DNA of 64,000 bases from Chitinophaga pinensis (GTDB lineage: Bacteria > Bacteroidota > Bacteroidia > UKL13-3): the NCBI GenBank assembly GCA_945898275.1, contig CAMDHZ010000001.1, positions 124,001-188,000 of the forward strand, in the 5' to 3' direction. The position numbers were made by a program, and so were the translations under genes. This document shows positions 7,459 through 16,916 of the stretch, piece by piece (the first letter of the stretch is position 1; each line of letters begins with the position of its first letter). The notes below the pieces were generated by a model. That model had not been told where the DNA came from and did not search any database. It saw nothing but the letters and a program-made list of their open reading frames with translations.

Positions 7459-9522
7459 ATGAAAATATTAAAGCTAGTAGTTTGTTTCCTATTTGTTCTC
7501 GCAAGCCATCTTGCCACAGCACAGTATTACTTAGTAACTAGCAAAGGAATTGCCGAACCTATCAACTTGGCGCAAAGCAATGAAAAAACTATCCTAAACG
7601 ATAAAAGTCAAAATGCTTACAGTGAATTCATCCCACTAAGTTTTCCTTTTACCTTTTACGGCCAAAGCATTAACGGCTTTAGAGCTTACTCAGATGGAAG
7701 ACTAGCATTGGATACTTTTCCTTTAACCCCTTCAGATACCAATTATTCCTTATCAAATTCACTTGCACCCAGTAATTGTGTTTACGCTTTTTGGGATCAA
7801 ACCGAATTAAAAAACTTCAGCTTAGGAGGCAAAACTTATGCTTCTGACATTCAAACTTGGCAAGAAAACCTTCATGGAAAAAAGGTTCAAACCATCTTAT
7901 GGCGATTGATTAGACCTAAACCCAGTAGCAGCTTAAACGCCTATGTTTACTACGCGGTTCGACTTTATGAAACAAACGAAATTGAGATCATACATTTATA
8001 TGGTACCGGAAACTTCACCGCCACGGTTGGAATAAAAGGAAAGGAAAACCAATCATATTTAGAAGTAAATGGCTCGCCAATACGCAATTATGGCGGAACT
8101 AACCTTGCCTATAACCCTGATTCTGTCCTAGAATTTAAATTTATTCCAGGCACCCAAAAACAAAATAACCTTGCCTTAACTTCCCTTGAAATTGCACCCT
8201 ACTTAGAAAATGGCAAACTAGTTACCCTAAAAGGCCAATTGATAAATTTAGGAAGTGATTCGCTTAAACAATTTAAGGCACAACTGAAAATTGGTCCTAC
8301 TCAAACTGAAATGCTACCAAACACTTTGGTTAATCTAGCTGTTGGCGAAAAGTATAATTTTGAATTTGCCCTTAGTGAATGGAGCTCAGATTCGGGTTAT
8401 CAGCTTTTTCAATTGGTTCTGTTTGAACCAAACCAGCAAGTAGATGAAGACAGTAGCAACAATTCTTTAGGTGTGGAAGTATTGGTTTATACCTCAAATT
8501 ATCCTCAAATGGTTTTGCATGAAGTGTTTTCATCTTCTTCAACAGGCCAAGGAAAAATAGCTAAGGAAGCACTTGCTCAAACGCTCAACAACTTTCTGGG
8601 GCAATGGATTGTGCTTACCCACCCCATGAATTTCCCAAATTTTGGGGATCCTTATTTCATGCAATTTAGTGCCGACCTCTTTCTCAAATACCAATTAAAT
8701 ATGTCTCCAGCCTTGGTGGTAAATGGAAACAAAAACTGGGGAGAAGAAATTCCTAATCTTAGTCTTTACAAACCAAGTTATTTCCAAACGTTTGCTGGCA
8801 AAAAGGCTTTGGTTCAAATAGATTGCAAACTTACCAGAAACGTACAATCGTTTGCAGTTAACACCCAAATTACCCCAACCAATGGTTTAAAAAGCAAGCA
8901 ACTTTACTTGCATGTGGCCTTGGTAGAGAAGGTCACTTATAAAAACACAAGAAACAATGGCGAAACCGAATTTTACCACATTGTGAAGGCCTTATTGCCA
9001 AACTCAACGGGAACTGCAGTTCAATTGCAGGAAGGAAAAAGTGTGCAGATGTTAGACAGCTTTACCTTTAAAGGAAACTATCGCCTGCCTGCGAGTGGCG
9101 ACCCAAATTTGATCATCAATCCACTGATTGAACACTCAGTAGAAAACTTTGAAAACATATACGCAGTTGCTTATTTGCAGGAGGAGGATAGCAAATTGGT
9201 TTTACAAAGCAGTAGTTCGGAGGTCTTGTTACCTTTAAGTCAAGCCGAACTTATATCATCTGAAATTCTGGTTTATCCAAACCCAGCCAATGAAAATATT
9301 CAAATCAGTTTACCAGAGGGAATACAGCAAGCACAAATTAGCATTAGAGACGCTAAAGGGGCATTGGTTCAACCCGAAACCTTATACAAACCCAAAACCA
9401 AATTGAGGTTACCTCCAATGGCTGAGGGCATATTTATCGTGGAGATAAAGACAGAAAAAGGTATTTATTGGAAAAAGCTTGCCTCGACTCCGCTCGGCAA
9501 CCAGTTGGCTCCGCTAAATTAA
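7459..9522 (+). CDS. Tandem paralogue of the Omp28-like protein, CxxC lost
   Basis: The 687-residue product has the same layout as its upstream neighbour: signal peptide (to LATAQ), N-terminal beta domain with AVRLYE and FWDQTE, Omp28-like middle, and a T9SS-type C-terminal domain with VYPNPANENIQI. Shared blocks include VALVEKVTYKNTRNNGETEFY and FKGNYRLP. At the place of TCPPC it reads SSSSTGQGK, so both cysteines are gone. The sorting domain does not end at the usual basic KKL strand but runs on into a GC-rich extension of about 13 residues (ASTPLGNQLAPLN), which looks like an intruding repeat. The copy may be a binding rather than a redox protein. Confidence 0.82.
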   Translation: MKILKLVVCFLFVLASHLATAQYYLVTSKGIAEPINLAQSNEKTILNDKSQNAYSEFIPLSFPFTFYGQSINGFRAYSDGRLALDTFPLTPSDTNYSLSNSLAPSNCVYAFWDQTELKNFSLGGKTYASDIQTWQENLHGKKVQTILWRLIRPKPSSSLNAYVYYAVRLYETNEIEIIHLYGTGNFTATVGIKGKENQSYLEVNGSPIRNYGGTNLAYNPDSVLEFKFIPGTQKQNNLALTSLEIAPYLENGKLVTLKGQLINLGSDSLKQFKAQLKIGPTQTEMLPNTLVNLAVGEKYNFEFALSEWSSDSGYQLFQLVLFEPNQQVDEDSSNNSLGVEVLVYTSNYPQMVLHEVFSSSSTGQGKIAKEALAQTLNNFLGQWIVLTHPMNFPNFGDPYFMQFSADLFLKYQLNMSPALVVNGNKNWGEEIPNLSLYKPSYFQTFAGKKALVQIDCKLTRNVQSFAVNTQITPTNGLKSKQLYLHVALVEKVTYKNTRNNGETEFYHIVKALLPNSTGTAVQLQEGKSVQMLDSFTFKGNYRLPASGDPNLIINPLIEHSVENFENIYAVAYLQEEDSKLVLQSSSSEVLLPLSQAELISSEILVYPNPANENIQISLPEGIQQAQISIRDAKGALVQPETLYKPKTKLRLPPMAEGIFIVEIKTEKGIYWKKLASTPLGNQLAPLN
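7884..7893 (+). repeat. Dispersed motif core GGTTCAAACC
   Basis: Core copy in the second Omp28-like gene, without the GAAA extension. Confidence 0.5.
9366..9379 (+). repeat. Dispersed motif, variant GGTTCAACCCGAAA
   Basis: Inside the CxxC-less Omp28 paralogue, encoding V-Q-P-E-T; it is followed by CC. Confidence 0.8.
9481..9516 (+). repeat. GC-rich short repeat forming the extreme C-terminus of the preceding gene
   Basis: The stretch containing CCTCGACTCCGCTCGG is much more GC-rich than its surroundings. It resembles the short CTTCGACTCCGCTCAG-like dispersed repeats found between genes in many Bacteroidota. I see only this one copy in the window, so the assignment rests on resemblance to known repeats. 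Confidence 0.35.
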
Positions 9523-9891
9523 AGAAAACATGACTTTAATGGCATAAGCTATTGGCGCTGCTTGAATAAGCTACTCCTTATTAGAAAAATTTAATTTATG
9601 TTTTTAAGAAACCTGTTACCCCTGTTAGAAGATATTATTTGTCCATGCTTTAATAACAATTTGTAGAATAAGCTCTACTATTCTATATCGAAAAATAAAT
9701 TCGGATATAGAATTAATTCTAAGAAAGGAAATTCTGCTTGTAATAATTTGCTTTATAGGTTTTTATCTATTAACATTGTATTGCCTAATTTAAAAATTCT
9801 ACTCAATTTAATTACCCCAAATTACGATCATTTAAAAGCATCAAGCAAATCATTCATTTGCATTTTAAACCAATAAAAAACTAATTCTTAT
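9523..9891. other. AT-rich intergenic region without a recognised gene
   Basis: This 369-base stretch has stop codons in all frames at short intervals and no tRNA-like fold or strong terminator. No exact TAnnTTTG box was found in the last 100 bases, so the promoter of the following cargo gene is not located. Confidence 0.6.
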
Positions 9892-10728
9892 ATGAAAAAA
9901 CATCTGCTCAATTGTTTGTTTTTAAAAGGTTTGCTCTTAAGCCAAATACTAGCAGCCCAAACGCCTATTAAACTTAAACTTATTGGAGCATTTTGGGATA
10001 GCACAGGTTATAGTTTCGATACCTTATACTTTGGATTTCATAAAGATGGCGGACTAGGTGTACAGGCAGGATTAGATGTGCTAGACACTAATTCAAAACT
10101 TAATTGGGGAACTTATGATACTAGTACACCTAACTTAAGGTATAAAACCAATATCAGAGAATTTGAACCATATACCTACACATCCTTTCAAATCTATGCT
10201 CGTAATAATTTAGTTTATATAAAATGGGATACAACAGAGTATCAGCCATCATTTTATAATTATGATTTTGTTAGATTAAGTGTGACATTAGAATGCAAGA
10301 ATGCTTTTTTTGAGTTTCCAGAATTTTACGGTCACGCTATTTCAGGTAGAACAGAATCATGGAAAGAAACCAATGGAGTTAATCCTGTAGATTCTGTGAG
10401 GATATTTATTATTGGATTTTCTCCACAATTATGGGTTAACTTGGGGGTAAGAGATTCTATACCTACTAGTATAAATAACACACAGCTTCAACAAAAATTA
10501 GAAATACTCCATTCTAATGATGCTAATCTTTTGCATGTGAAAAACCCTCTTGAGTTACCTTTAAAAATAGATTTAATTAATCACCTAGGGCAGAGTCTGG
10601 CAAAATTGCCTATTACTACTAGCCTAAGCCACATAACTATACCCTTAGAAGGCCTTTGCAGTGGGATTTATTATTTAAGCATTACAAACGATAATAATTA
10701 TACCTTAAAAAAAATAATCATACCTTAA
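9892..10728 (+). CDS. Secreted protein with T9SS-like C-terminal domain, function unknown
   Basis: The 278-residue product starts with a signal peptide (MKKHLLNCLFLKGLLLSQILAAQ). The body is beta-rich with no recognised enzymatic motif; it has several WDTTEYQ/YDTSTPNLR-like segments. The last 80 residues have the shape of a T9SS sorting domain (KIDLINHLGQSLAKL ... GIYYLSITNDNNYTLKKIIIP), although the usual YPNP opening is replaced by VKNPLELP. It precedes the metalloprotease by 22 bases and is probably co-transcribed, which suggests a shared secretion programme. Confidence 0.7.
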   Translation: MKKHLLNCLFLKGLLLSQILAAQTPIKLKLIGAFWDSTGYSFDTLYFGFHKDGGLGVQAGLDVLDTNSKLNWGTYDTSTPNLRYKTNIREFEPYTYTSFQIYARNNLVYIKWDTTEYQPSFYNYDFVRLSVTLECKNAFFEFPEFYGHAISGRTESWKETNGVNPVDSVRIFIIGFSPQLWVNLGVRDSIPTSINNTQLQQKLEILHSNDANLLHVKNPLELPLKIDLINHLGQSLAKLPITTSLSHITIPLEGLCSGIYYLSITNDNNYTLKKIIIP

Positions 10729-10750
10729 TATTATCTAAAATTAAATTTCT

Positions 10751-12460
10751 ATGAAACAATTAACACTTTTTTCAGTACAGCTTCTTTCATCTTTATTGTT
10801 GTTTTCACAATCTAATTTTCATTGCGATTACGATCCTATGCAACAACAAACAGAGAATTTTTTTACACAAAACAAAGGAAATAATCTTTGCATGGCTAAT
10901 GGAAATGCTCACACCCCAAAAGGTGTATTAAACACCATGATGGTATTTGTTACATTCACAGAAGACCAAAACAATACAAACGCAGAAAACAATATATACT
11001 TTTGGCCTAAAAATAGCGTTCCAAATTATGCCACTAATGTTTTAAATCTTGGACCTAATCCTGGTTCTGTTTCGAGTAAGTCTAATAATTTAACAGGATA
11101 CTATGAAACTATGTCTGGATACAATGGTACTAATGGTTTTTCTGTTACTGGAAAAGTTTTTCATGTTACAATATCAAAACAATTTAACTATGACAATAAT
11201 AAATCTAAACTAGAAAATTTGGAAAATTTCGAAAACACACTTTGCCAAAGATCAATAAATGCCTTGCAAACACAATATCCTAATGAGGATTGGTCTCAAT
11301 ATGACAAAAGAGATAACATTAATAGGTCTGGAAACAGGGGTACTAGAACTTTCGAAACTGATAACAGCGCTTTATACAGTGATGGAGTAATAGATTACTT
11401 TAGTATTCACTTTAGGTTACTACCATCTGATTTAAATATTTATAGAACAGGACAAGGTGCTATTAGGCGAAATGGACGCTCTTACTTCGCGTATATGAAA
11501 TCAATCTTAGGGTTACCAGACCTAACGAAAAACAACCAGAATTTTTGGATTGATTGTGGACATACACTTTTTGACCCTTTTGATTTTCCAAAATTTTTTC
11601 CATACTTTACTCATGAGTTTGGGCATGGTGTTTTTGGTTTAGCACACCACATGGGAGCTAATGATGTTACTGGATTTTACTTTAATTCATACTATGGTTG
11701 GGGTATGATGGCAGATGTTTCTAAATTTTTCAACACAAGCAATGCTTGGGAAAATTGGACTTATGGATGGTCGAACCCACAGATTGCAACACCCAATATT
11801 CAAACTTATAGTATAAAAGATTTTGTTACCACTAAGGATGCCATTAAAATTCCAATTCCCAATACAAGTCAGGCCCTTTGGATTGAAAACCATCAATTAA
11901 TAAATTTTTTTGATAATAAAAATACTACGAATATTGGTAACATGACCCCTGGATTATACATGTATATTTCTGACTATGAAAGTCCAGAAAACTGCGTTTT
12001 GGTGCCTTCCTCCGCAAGATATTATGAGGATATTCCATATTCTAGAATGCTTTTTTGGGCCAATCGACTAAAGGTACTCAGTAAAGAAGGAAATAAAGAT
12101 TACATATATACAGCAACAGGAACAAATACATTTAACTTTACAACCATAGCTGATAATCCAATTTCTGGCGCTCATTCTGCGCAAAGTTTAAGAATTGATA
12201 TGAATAAAGATGCTGTTATAGACTATAAATCAGCAACTGCAAATGATGGTAGCAACGAACACACCAGAGTTTATAATTTAAACAATTCAAATGTGGCAAA
12301 TTGGTCTGGCAATTCAAGTTCAGCATTTGGTGTTGGCGATGAACTATCCATTAGTGGCCTTTTACCAATTCTAAATTATCCGTTCATTGATAATGAGCAG
12401 GATAGATTAACTGTTATAGAAAACAACAACACTCCCAATAATCCAATTCAAACCATTTGA
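10751..12460 (+). CDS. M6-like secreted metalloprotease, N-terminal part of an apparently frameshifted gene
   Basis: The 569-residue product has a signal peptide (to LLLFSQ) and a zinc-protease site HEFGHGVFGLAHH beginning at His288. A probable Met-turn, YGWGMMAD, follows. Downstream blocks WTYGW, SIKDFVTT and ALWIENHQ match the M6 (immune inhibitor A-like) peptidases of Bacteroidota. The zinc motif is HExxHxxxGxxH, one residue longer than the metzincin HExxHxxGxxH. The protein lacks the T9SS sorting domain expected for such a protease and stops at TGA just where the next frame, shifted by +1, continues with a plausible domain. I therefore regard it as the front part of a roughly 1,470-residue protein. 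A genuine short form remains possible. Confidence 0.75.
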   Translation: MKQLTLFSVQLLSSLLLFSQSNFHCDYDPMQQQTENFFTQNKGNNLCMANGNAHTPKGVLNTMMVFVTFTEDQNNTNAENNIYFWPKNSVPNYATNVLNLGPNPGSVSSKSNNLTGYYETMSGYNGTNGFSVTGKVFHVTISKQFNYDNNKSKLENLENFENTLCQRSINALQTQYPNEDWSQYDKRDNINRSGNRGTRTFETDNSALYSDGVIDYFSIHFRLLPSDLNIYRTGQGAIRRNGRSYFAYMKSILGLPDLTKNNQNFWIDCGHTLFDPFDFPKFFPYFTHEFGHGVFGLAHHMGANDVTGFYFNSYYGWGMMADVSKFFNTSNAWENWTYGWSNPQIATPNIQTYSIKDFVTTKDAIKIPIPNTSQALWIENHQLINFFDNKNTTNIGNMTPGLYMYISDYESPENCVLVPSSARYYEDIPYSRMLFWANRLKVLSKEGNKDYIYTATGTNTFNFTTIADNPISGAHSAQSLRIDMNKDAVIDYKSATANDGSNEHTRVYNLNNSNVANWSGNSSSAFGVGDELSISGLLPILNYPFIDNEQDRLTVIENNNTPNNPIQTI

Positions 12461-12470
12461 ATTAAATGGC

Positions 12471-15161
12471 TTGGTTATAAATATTTTACATTTTAATAGT
12501 ACCACCAAAGAATATACGATTTTTGTTAGCTACACCGATAATACTCTTTCTAATAGCAAAGAATGGGCTGGAAACATAGAAATACCTAATATATTTTCAC
12601 AAGTTAATGTGCCAGATTTATCTATAAAATCTGGAAAAACACTTACCATAAAAAGAAGTGGAACTGCCAATACTCAAAGAAATTCTCAAGCTTTGAACAT
12701 AACAAATTTCACATGGCCAAGTAAGTTAATTTGCAAGAATGGCGCTTACTTAAGTTTGGAAAGTGGTTCAAATGTTATTATAAAAGATACTTCAACCTTT
12801 GAGCTTGAGTCAAATGCCACTTTAGAAATTCAAAACGGCAGCACATTCAATGTAAAAGATTACAGTTCATTTAAGATACATCCAAATGCGAAAATCATTG
12901 TAAAAGAAAATGGGAAGTTGTTAATAGAAGAATCAAGTACACTTACCTACCTTAATAGTGGTCAGATAATTTTGGAAGGACCAAATTCAATTTTGGAATT
13001 TAAAAGTGGAGGTAAAATTTTAATAGGAGAAAATGCTACATTTAATTATTCTGGTAATGGGTTTATTAAAATAAATACTGATAATTCAATATATCCAATT
13101 TTCCGAGCTATTGGCCAAAATGCTAGGGTGAAAATTGTTACAAGTGGATTTAACTTCAATTCAAAGAAAATTTTAGAAATAACTGGAGGATCATATGTTT
13201 GTGACTACAATAAAGAAAATTCAAATGGTCTTTCAAATTTTGAGTTAAATGAGTTAAGTTTTCAAAATGGGCTTATTCAGCTTGACAGAAATACTGGAAT
13301 TGCGATATCTGGTAAGAACACAAAAACAGATTTAAGAAATTTGTTTATTAAGGCGAGAATTGAAAATACTGCAAATGAAAGACACTTCGGAATAGTTTTG
13401 AATGGTCAAAAAGGAAATTCAATTTACAAAGTTTCTATTAGAGATGGGGTAAATGGTATTACATCAAATAATTACTATGGTGGAAATAATTTAGACTTGT
13501 TGCAATACAATGCTTTTTCATGCGAAATAGGCATTCAAATTAATGGGGCAGGAGCAAGGATTCAAGATTGTAAAATAAATGACTGTAAAACTGCAATATT
13601 ATTGCAGGGGATGTATGGAAGCACAAGATTGTATCGAGGAGAAATTTTTAATTGTAGCGTTGGCGTTTTAGCAGTAAATTGTGGTTCTACAGTAATTGAA
13701 CTGTATCAACCAAATATTCACAATAATTTTAATGGAGTTTACGCATCAAATTCTTTGATAACTGGCAATTGCGGTAAAGTATTTAACAATGCGGCGGCTA
13801 ACATGGTAAACGGGAAATATGAAGGGGCAAACTTTCATTTAAATAATTTATCCAACCTTACCTTAGATCCAACCTTTAGGCCTGGGATTGGCAATGTAGA
13901 TTTGAGTAATGTGAGAGGTGTATCTGTAAGACTAGAAAAATCTGGAACAGGGCCATTAATTTCAAATTCTCAATCCAACTTAGAAACTGGATTAGATTAT
14001 TCGATTGTTGGTAATATAAACAGAAATTTAACTTCGATTCCACTAAATATTTTTAGTAAAATGAATTTTTGGAGATCGTCTTCAGGGACTTCTTTTTCTC
14101 CAGTGCATCTAATTGATTATAAGGTAATAAATTCAATCGCACCATTTAGCACAAATTTTGTTTATTACCAAGACCCAAATCCAATATCAAATTTTCAAAT
14201 TTGTGGAACAGGCTCTATAGGTTCTACAGGAGGCGATGATAGATTCAAAGGATTCTTATCTGCACCTATTAGCATTTTAGAAGGTGTATCAGATTTTCAA
14301 TTAAGTGACGGAAACAATGCTAAAAATTCTGTATTTGAAGGCTTTCAATTTGGATTTGACCTTTTTCCTAATTATGAATTAGCAATTAATTCTTTAATGA
14401 AAATTCTAAACCATCAGTTTACACAGGAACAATTTCAAAATTGGAAGGAACCTATTGTCGAAATCAATACCCAAATGATTGAATTTTTAAAAAATGGAAT
14501 TGAAGATAAGCGCCTTGAAAAAGACGCAAATTTCGAATTAATTAATAACATTATTACGCTTCAGAATAAGTTAATGACAGACTTTAGAGATGACAGCAGC
14601 CAATTTTCAGGATTTCAAATAAAAAAGGTGGAAGTTTTTAGGCTAATTGAAAACTATCAAGAGGCTATTCAAACTTTATCAGATATTGATTTGCAATTTT
14701 CTCCTAACTATGAGGGGCTAAAATCATCACTAACCTGTATGATAAACAATGAGGTTGCCTCAAAATCTAATTTTTCGGCTTTAATAGAAACAGGATATGG
14801 TCTGCATTGTTTTTCGGAAATTGACTATAATAATATGGTTCCTTTTGAAGATACTACTAATTATCAAGGTGTATTAAAAGATAGCTTAATTATCTTCACA
14901 GAATCTACCAATGATATAAATGTTTACCCAATTCCAACTAGTAGTTATATTACAATAGGTAGTCTTTCTCTAAAAGAATTCAATTGCGAAATTGAAATAT
15001 ATGATAATCAAGGTAAGTTAGTGAGGAAACAAAATGTTAATGTTGGCAAGAATTTAAGCAATCAAGTATTTTTAGGCGCTTTAGAATCAGGAATTTACCA
15101 AATTATAATTAAATATTCAACTAAACAGGAATTACATAAAATAGTAATAATCAAAGATTAG
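12471..15161 (+). CDS. Beta-helix repeat and T9SS sorting domain, C-terminal part of the split protease gene
   Basis: The frame opens at 12420 after an in-frame TAG; the first usable start is TTG at 12471. The 896-residue reading has no signal peptide. It begins LNGLVINILHFNSTTKEYTI, a beta-strand pattern that follows the catalytic domain in related M6 proteases. It then has rungs such as SNATLEIQNGSTFNV and GSNVIIKDTSTFEL (about 85-200), right-handed beta-helix regions to about 480, and a T9SS sorting domain opening at VYPIPTSSYITI and ending HKIVIIKD. A secreted protein with a sorting domain but no signal peptide is not expected to be exported alone, which supports joining it to the upstream frame. 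Confidence 0.72.
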   Translation: MVINILHFNSTTKEYTIFVSYTDNTLSNSKEWAGNIEIPNIFSQVNVPDLSIKSGKTLTIKRSGTANTQRNSQALNITNFTWPSKLICKNGAYLSLESGSNVIIKDTSTFELESNATLEIQNGSTFNVKDYSSFKIHPNAKIIVKENGKLLIEESSTLTYLNSGQIILEGPNSILEFKSGGKILIGENATFNYSGNGFIKINTDNSIYPIFRAIGQNARVKIVTSGFNFNSKKILEITGGSYVCDYNKENSNGLSNFELNELSFQNGLIQLDRNTGIAISGKNTKTDLRNLFIKARIENTANERHFGIVLNGQKGNSIYKVSIRDGVNGITSNNYYGGNNLDLLQYNAFSCEIGIQINGAGARIQDCKINDCKTAILLQGMYGSTRLYRGEIFNCSVGVLAVNCGSTVIELYQPNIHNNFNGVYASNSLITGNCGKVFNNAAANMVNGKYEGANFHLNNLSNLTLDPTFRPGIGNVDLSNVRGVSVRLEKSGTGPLISNSQSNLETGLDYSIVGNINRNLTSIPLNIFSKMNFWRSSSGTSFSPVHLIDYKVINSIAPFSTNFVYYQDPNPISNFQICGTGSIGSTGGDDRFKGFLSAPISILEGVSDFQLSDGNNAKNSVFEGFQFGFDLFPNYELAINSLMKILNHQFTQEQFQNWKEPIVEINTQMIEFLKNGIEDKRLEKDANFELINNIITLQNKLMTDFRDDSSQFSGFQIKKVEVFRLIENYQEAIQTLSDIDLQFSPNYEGLKSSLTCMINNEVASKSNFSALIETGYGLHCFSEIDYNNMVPFEDTTNYQGVLKDSLIIFTESTNDINVYPIPTSSYITIGSLSLKEFNCEIEIYDNQGKLVRKQNVNVGKNLSNQVFLGALESGIYQIIIKYSTKQELHKIVIIKD

Positions 15162-15494
15162 GTTAACTAATTATATAAAAGAGGAGTGCATGATGATTTG
15201 ATATAAATAATCTATTATGCATTCCTCTTTTTGATTTAGGTTTATTTCAACAATGAGTAAAATTCTTAATATTAAAGTAAGGTTCTTAATACAAAAATTA
15301 AGTTTCTCAATCTATAAATAATTGATTTTAGGCTACCAAGGTCAAATAATTAACATTTCTTGAGGAATAATTGGATATATTTTGAATCATCCCCTTAAAT
15401 TCAATATTTATAGATTTGTATTTACACCTTACAATTAAAAAACTGAAAACATAAGAAAACTCAAAATCTTATTATTGTAGTGAAGCCGAGTAGA
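15162..15494. other. Intergenic region between convergent genes, holding one terminator
   Basis: Apart from the hairpin at 15180-15232, the 333 bases contain no open frame, RNA-like fold or repeat that I can support. The region separates the secreted-protease block from the lpd gene. Confidence 0.6.
15180..15232 (+). terminator. Long-stem terminator, probably bidirectional
   Basis: AGAGGAGTGCAT (15180-15191) pairs with ATGCATTCCTCT (15217-15228) with one G-T pair, followed by T residues. On the opposite strand the hairpin is followed by TTTTAT, so it may also stop transcripts from the convergent side. Confidence 0.75.
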
Positions 15495-16889
15495 CTAAAT
15501 ATGCAAAGCCCTATTTGCCGTAGCAGCCAATGCTGCTTCCTTCACAGCTTCGGCGTAGGTGGGATGCGCATGACTCATTCTGGCGATGTCTTCTGCACTG
15601 GCTCTAAATTCCATGGCGGTAACAGCTTCAGCAATTAAATCGGCCACACGCGGCCCAATCATGTGCACGCCCAATACCTCGTCTGTTTCGGCATCGGCAA
15701 GTATTTTCACCAAACCGTCTATGTCCATGCTGGCTCTGGCGCGCCCTAGGGCGCGCATAGGAAATGACCCAACCTTGTACTTTTTACCATCCTTTTTCAG
15801 TTCTTCTTCTGTAGCGCCTACCCCTGCGACTTCTGGCCAAGTATACACCACACCCGGAATTAAATTATAGTTGATATGTGGCTTTTGTCCAGCCATGGTT
15901 TCTGCCACAAAAACGCCTTCTTCCTCTGCTTTGTGGGCTAACATGGCTCCTTTTACCACGTCGCCAATGGCGTAAATTCCTTTTACATTGGTTTCTAAGT
16001 GAGCATCTGTTTCTACCCTACCTCTTTCGTCTACTTTTATACCAACAGCTTCTAGGTTCAAACCAGCTGTATAGGCTTTTCTACCCACGCTAACTAGACA
16101 ATAATCGCCAGAGAAACTTACTTCTTCCCCCTTTTCGTTGTCTGCAATTACAGCAACTTCATTGCCATTTACCTTGGCCGATTTTACTTTATGGTTAAAG
16201 AAAAATTCAAAGCCAAGCTTTCTCAAACTGCGTTGCAATTCTTTGCCTAAGGTGGCATCCATGGTTGGAATAATGGCATTGGTATATTCAATCACAGAAA
16301 CCTTTGCACCTAAACGTGCATACACAGAACCTAATTCCAAACCAATTACGCCACCACCAATAATGATTAGATGCTTTGGGATTTCGGTCATATTTAAAGC
16401 CTCGGTAGAAGTAATGATTCTTTTCTTGTCCAATTCGATACCAGGCAACAAAGCCGGCTTAGAACCAGTGGCAATGATTACCTTGTCAGTTTCGATGGTT
16501 TGCTCGGTTTCTCCGCTTACTTTGATGGTATTTTTAGTTATAAAAGAACCAACACCTTTTAACACGTCAATTTTATTTTTCTTCATCAAATAATCGATGC
16601 CTTCGCAGGTTTGCTTAACCACGCCGTTTTTGCGCTCAATCATTTGGGTCAAGTTAATCTTCAAATCAGCCACATCAATACCATGCGTTTTAAAGTTATG
16701 GGCTGCATTATGGTAGTGTTCAGAACTATCTAACAAGGCTTTAGATGGAATACAACCCACGTTTAAGCAAGTACCACCAAGGGTATTATACTTCTCAATT
16801 AGAGCAGTTTTAAAACCTAACTGTGCGCAACGAATGGCTGCAACATAGCCACCAGGACCAGAACCAATAATGGTTACATCGTATTTCAT
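15495..16889 (-). CDS. lpdA: Dihydrolipoyl dehydrogenase (E3)
   Basis: This flavoprotein reoxidises dihydrolipoamide in the pyruvate, 2-oxoglutarate and glycine-cleavage complexes, producing NADH. The ATG at 16889 starts the FAD-binding fold directly (MKYDVTIIGSGPGGYVAA) and is preferred to the frame extended by ten residues. The redox disulfide is in GGTCLNVGCIPSK, an NAD-binding GGGVIGLELG follows, and GIYAIGDV and the His-Glu pair in HAHPTYAEAVKEA are all present. Length 464 residues is normal. The sucB gene lies 2 kb away on the same strand, separated by two glycosyltransferase genes, so they are not in one operon. Confidence 0.96.
   Translation of the reverse strand: MKYDVTIIGSGPGGYVAAIRCAQLGFKTALIEKYNTLGGTCLNVGCIPSKALLDSSEHYHNAAHNFKTHGIDVADLKINLTQMIERKNGVVKQTCEGIDYLMKKNKIDVLKGVGSFITKNTIKVSGETEQTIETDKVIIATGSKPALLPGIELDKKRIITSTEALNMTEIPKHLIIIGGGVIGLELGSVYARLGAKVSVIEYTNAIIPTMDATLGKELQRSLRKLGFEFFFNHKVKSAKVNGNEVAVIADNEKGEEVSFSGDYCLVSVGRKAYTAGLNLEAVGIKVDERGRVETDAHLETNVKGIYAIGDVVKGAMLAHKAEEEGVFVAETMAGQKPHINYNLIPGVVYTWPEVAGVGATEEELKKDGKKYKVGSFPMRALGRARASMDIDGLVKILADAETDEVLGVHMIGPRVADLIAEAVTAMEFRASAEDIARMSHAHPTYAEAVKEAALAATANRALHI
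16055..16064 (+). repeat. Dispersed motif core GGTTCAAACC
   Basis: Core copy antisense to lpdA, without the GAAA extension. Confidence 0.5.
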
Positions 16890-16916
16890 GTGAATTGAGT
16901 TTATAAAGTAATTGGG

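Noticed and set aside
16138-16593. A 151-codon plus-strand frame opposite lpdA.
   Set aside because: It lies wholly antisense to a clear enzyme gene and has no domain or promoter; its openness follows from codon use of lpdA.
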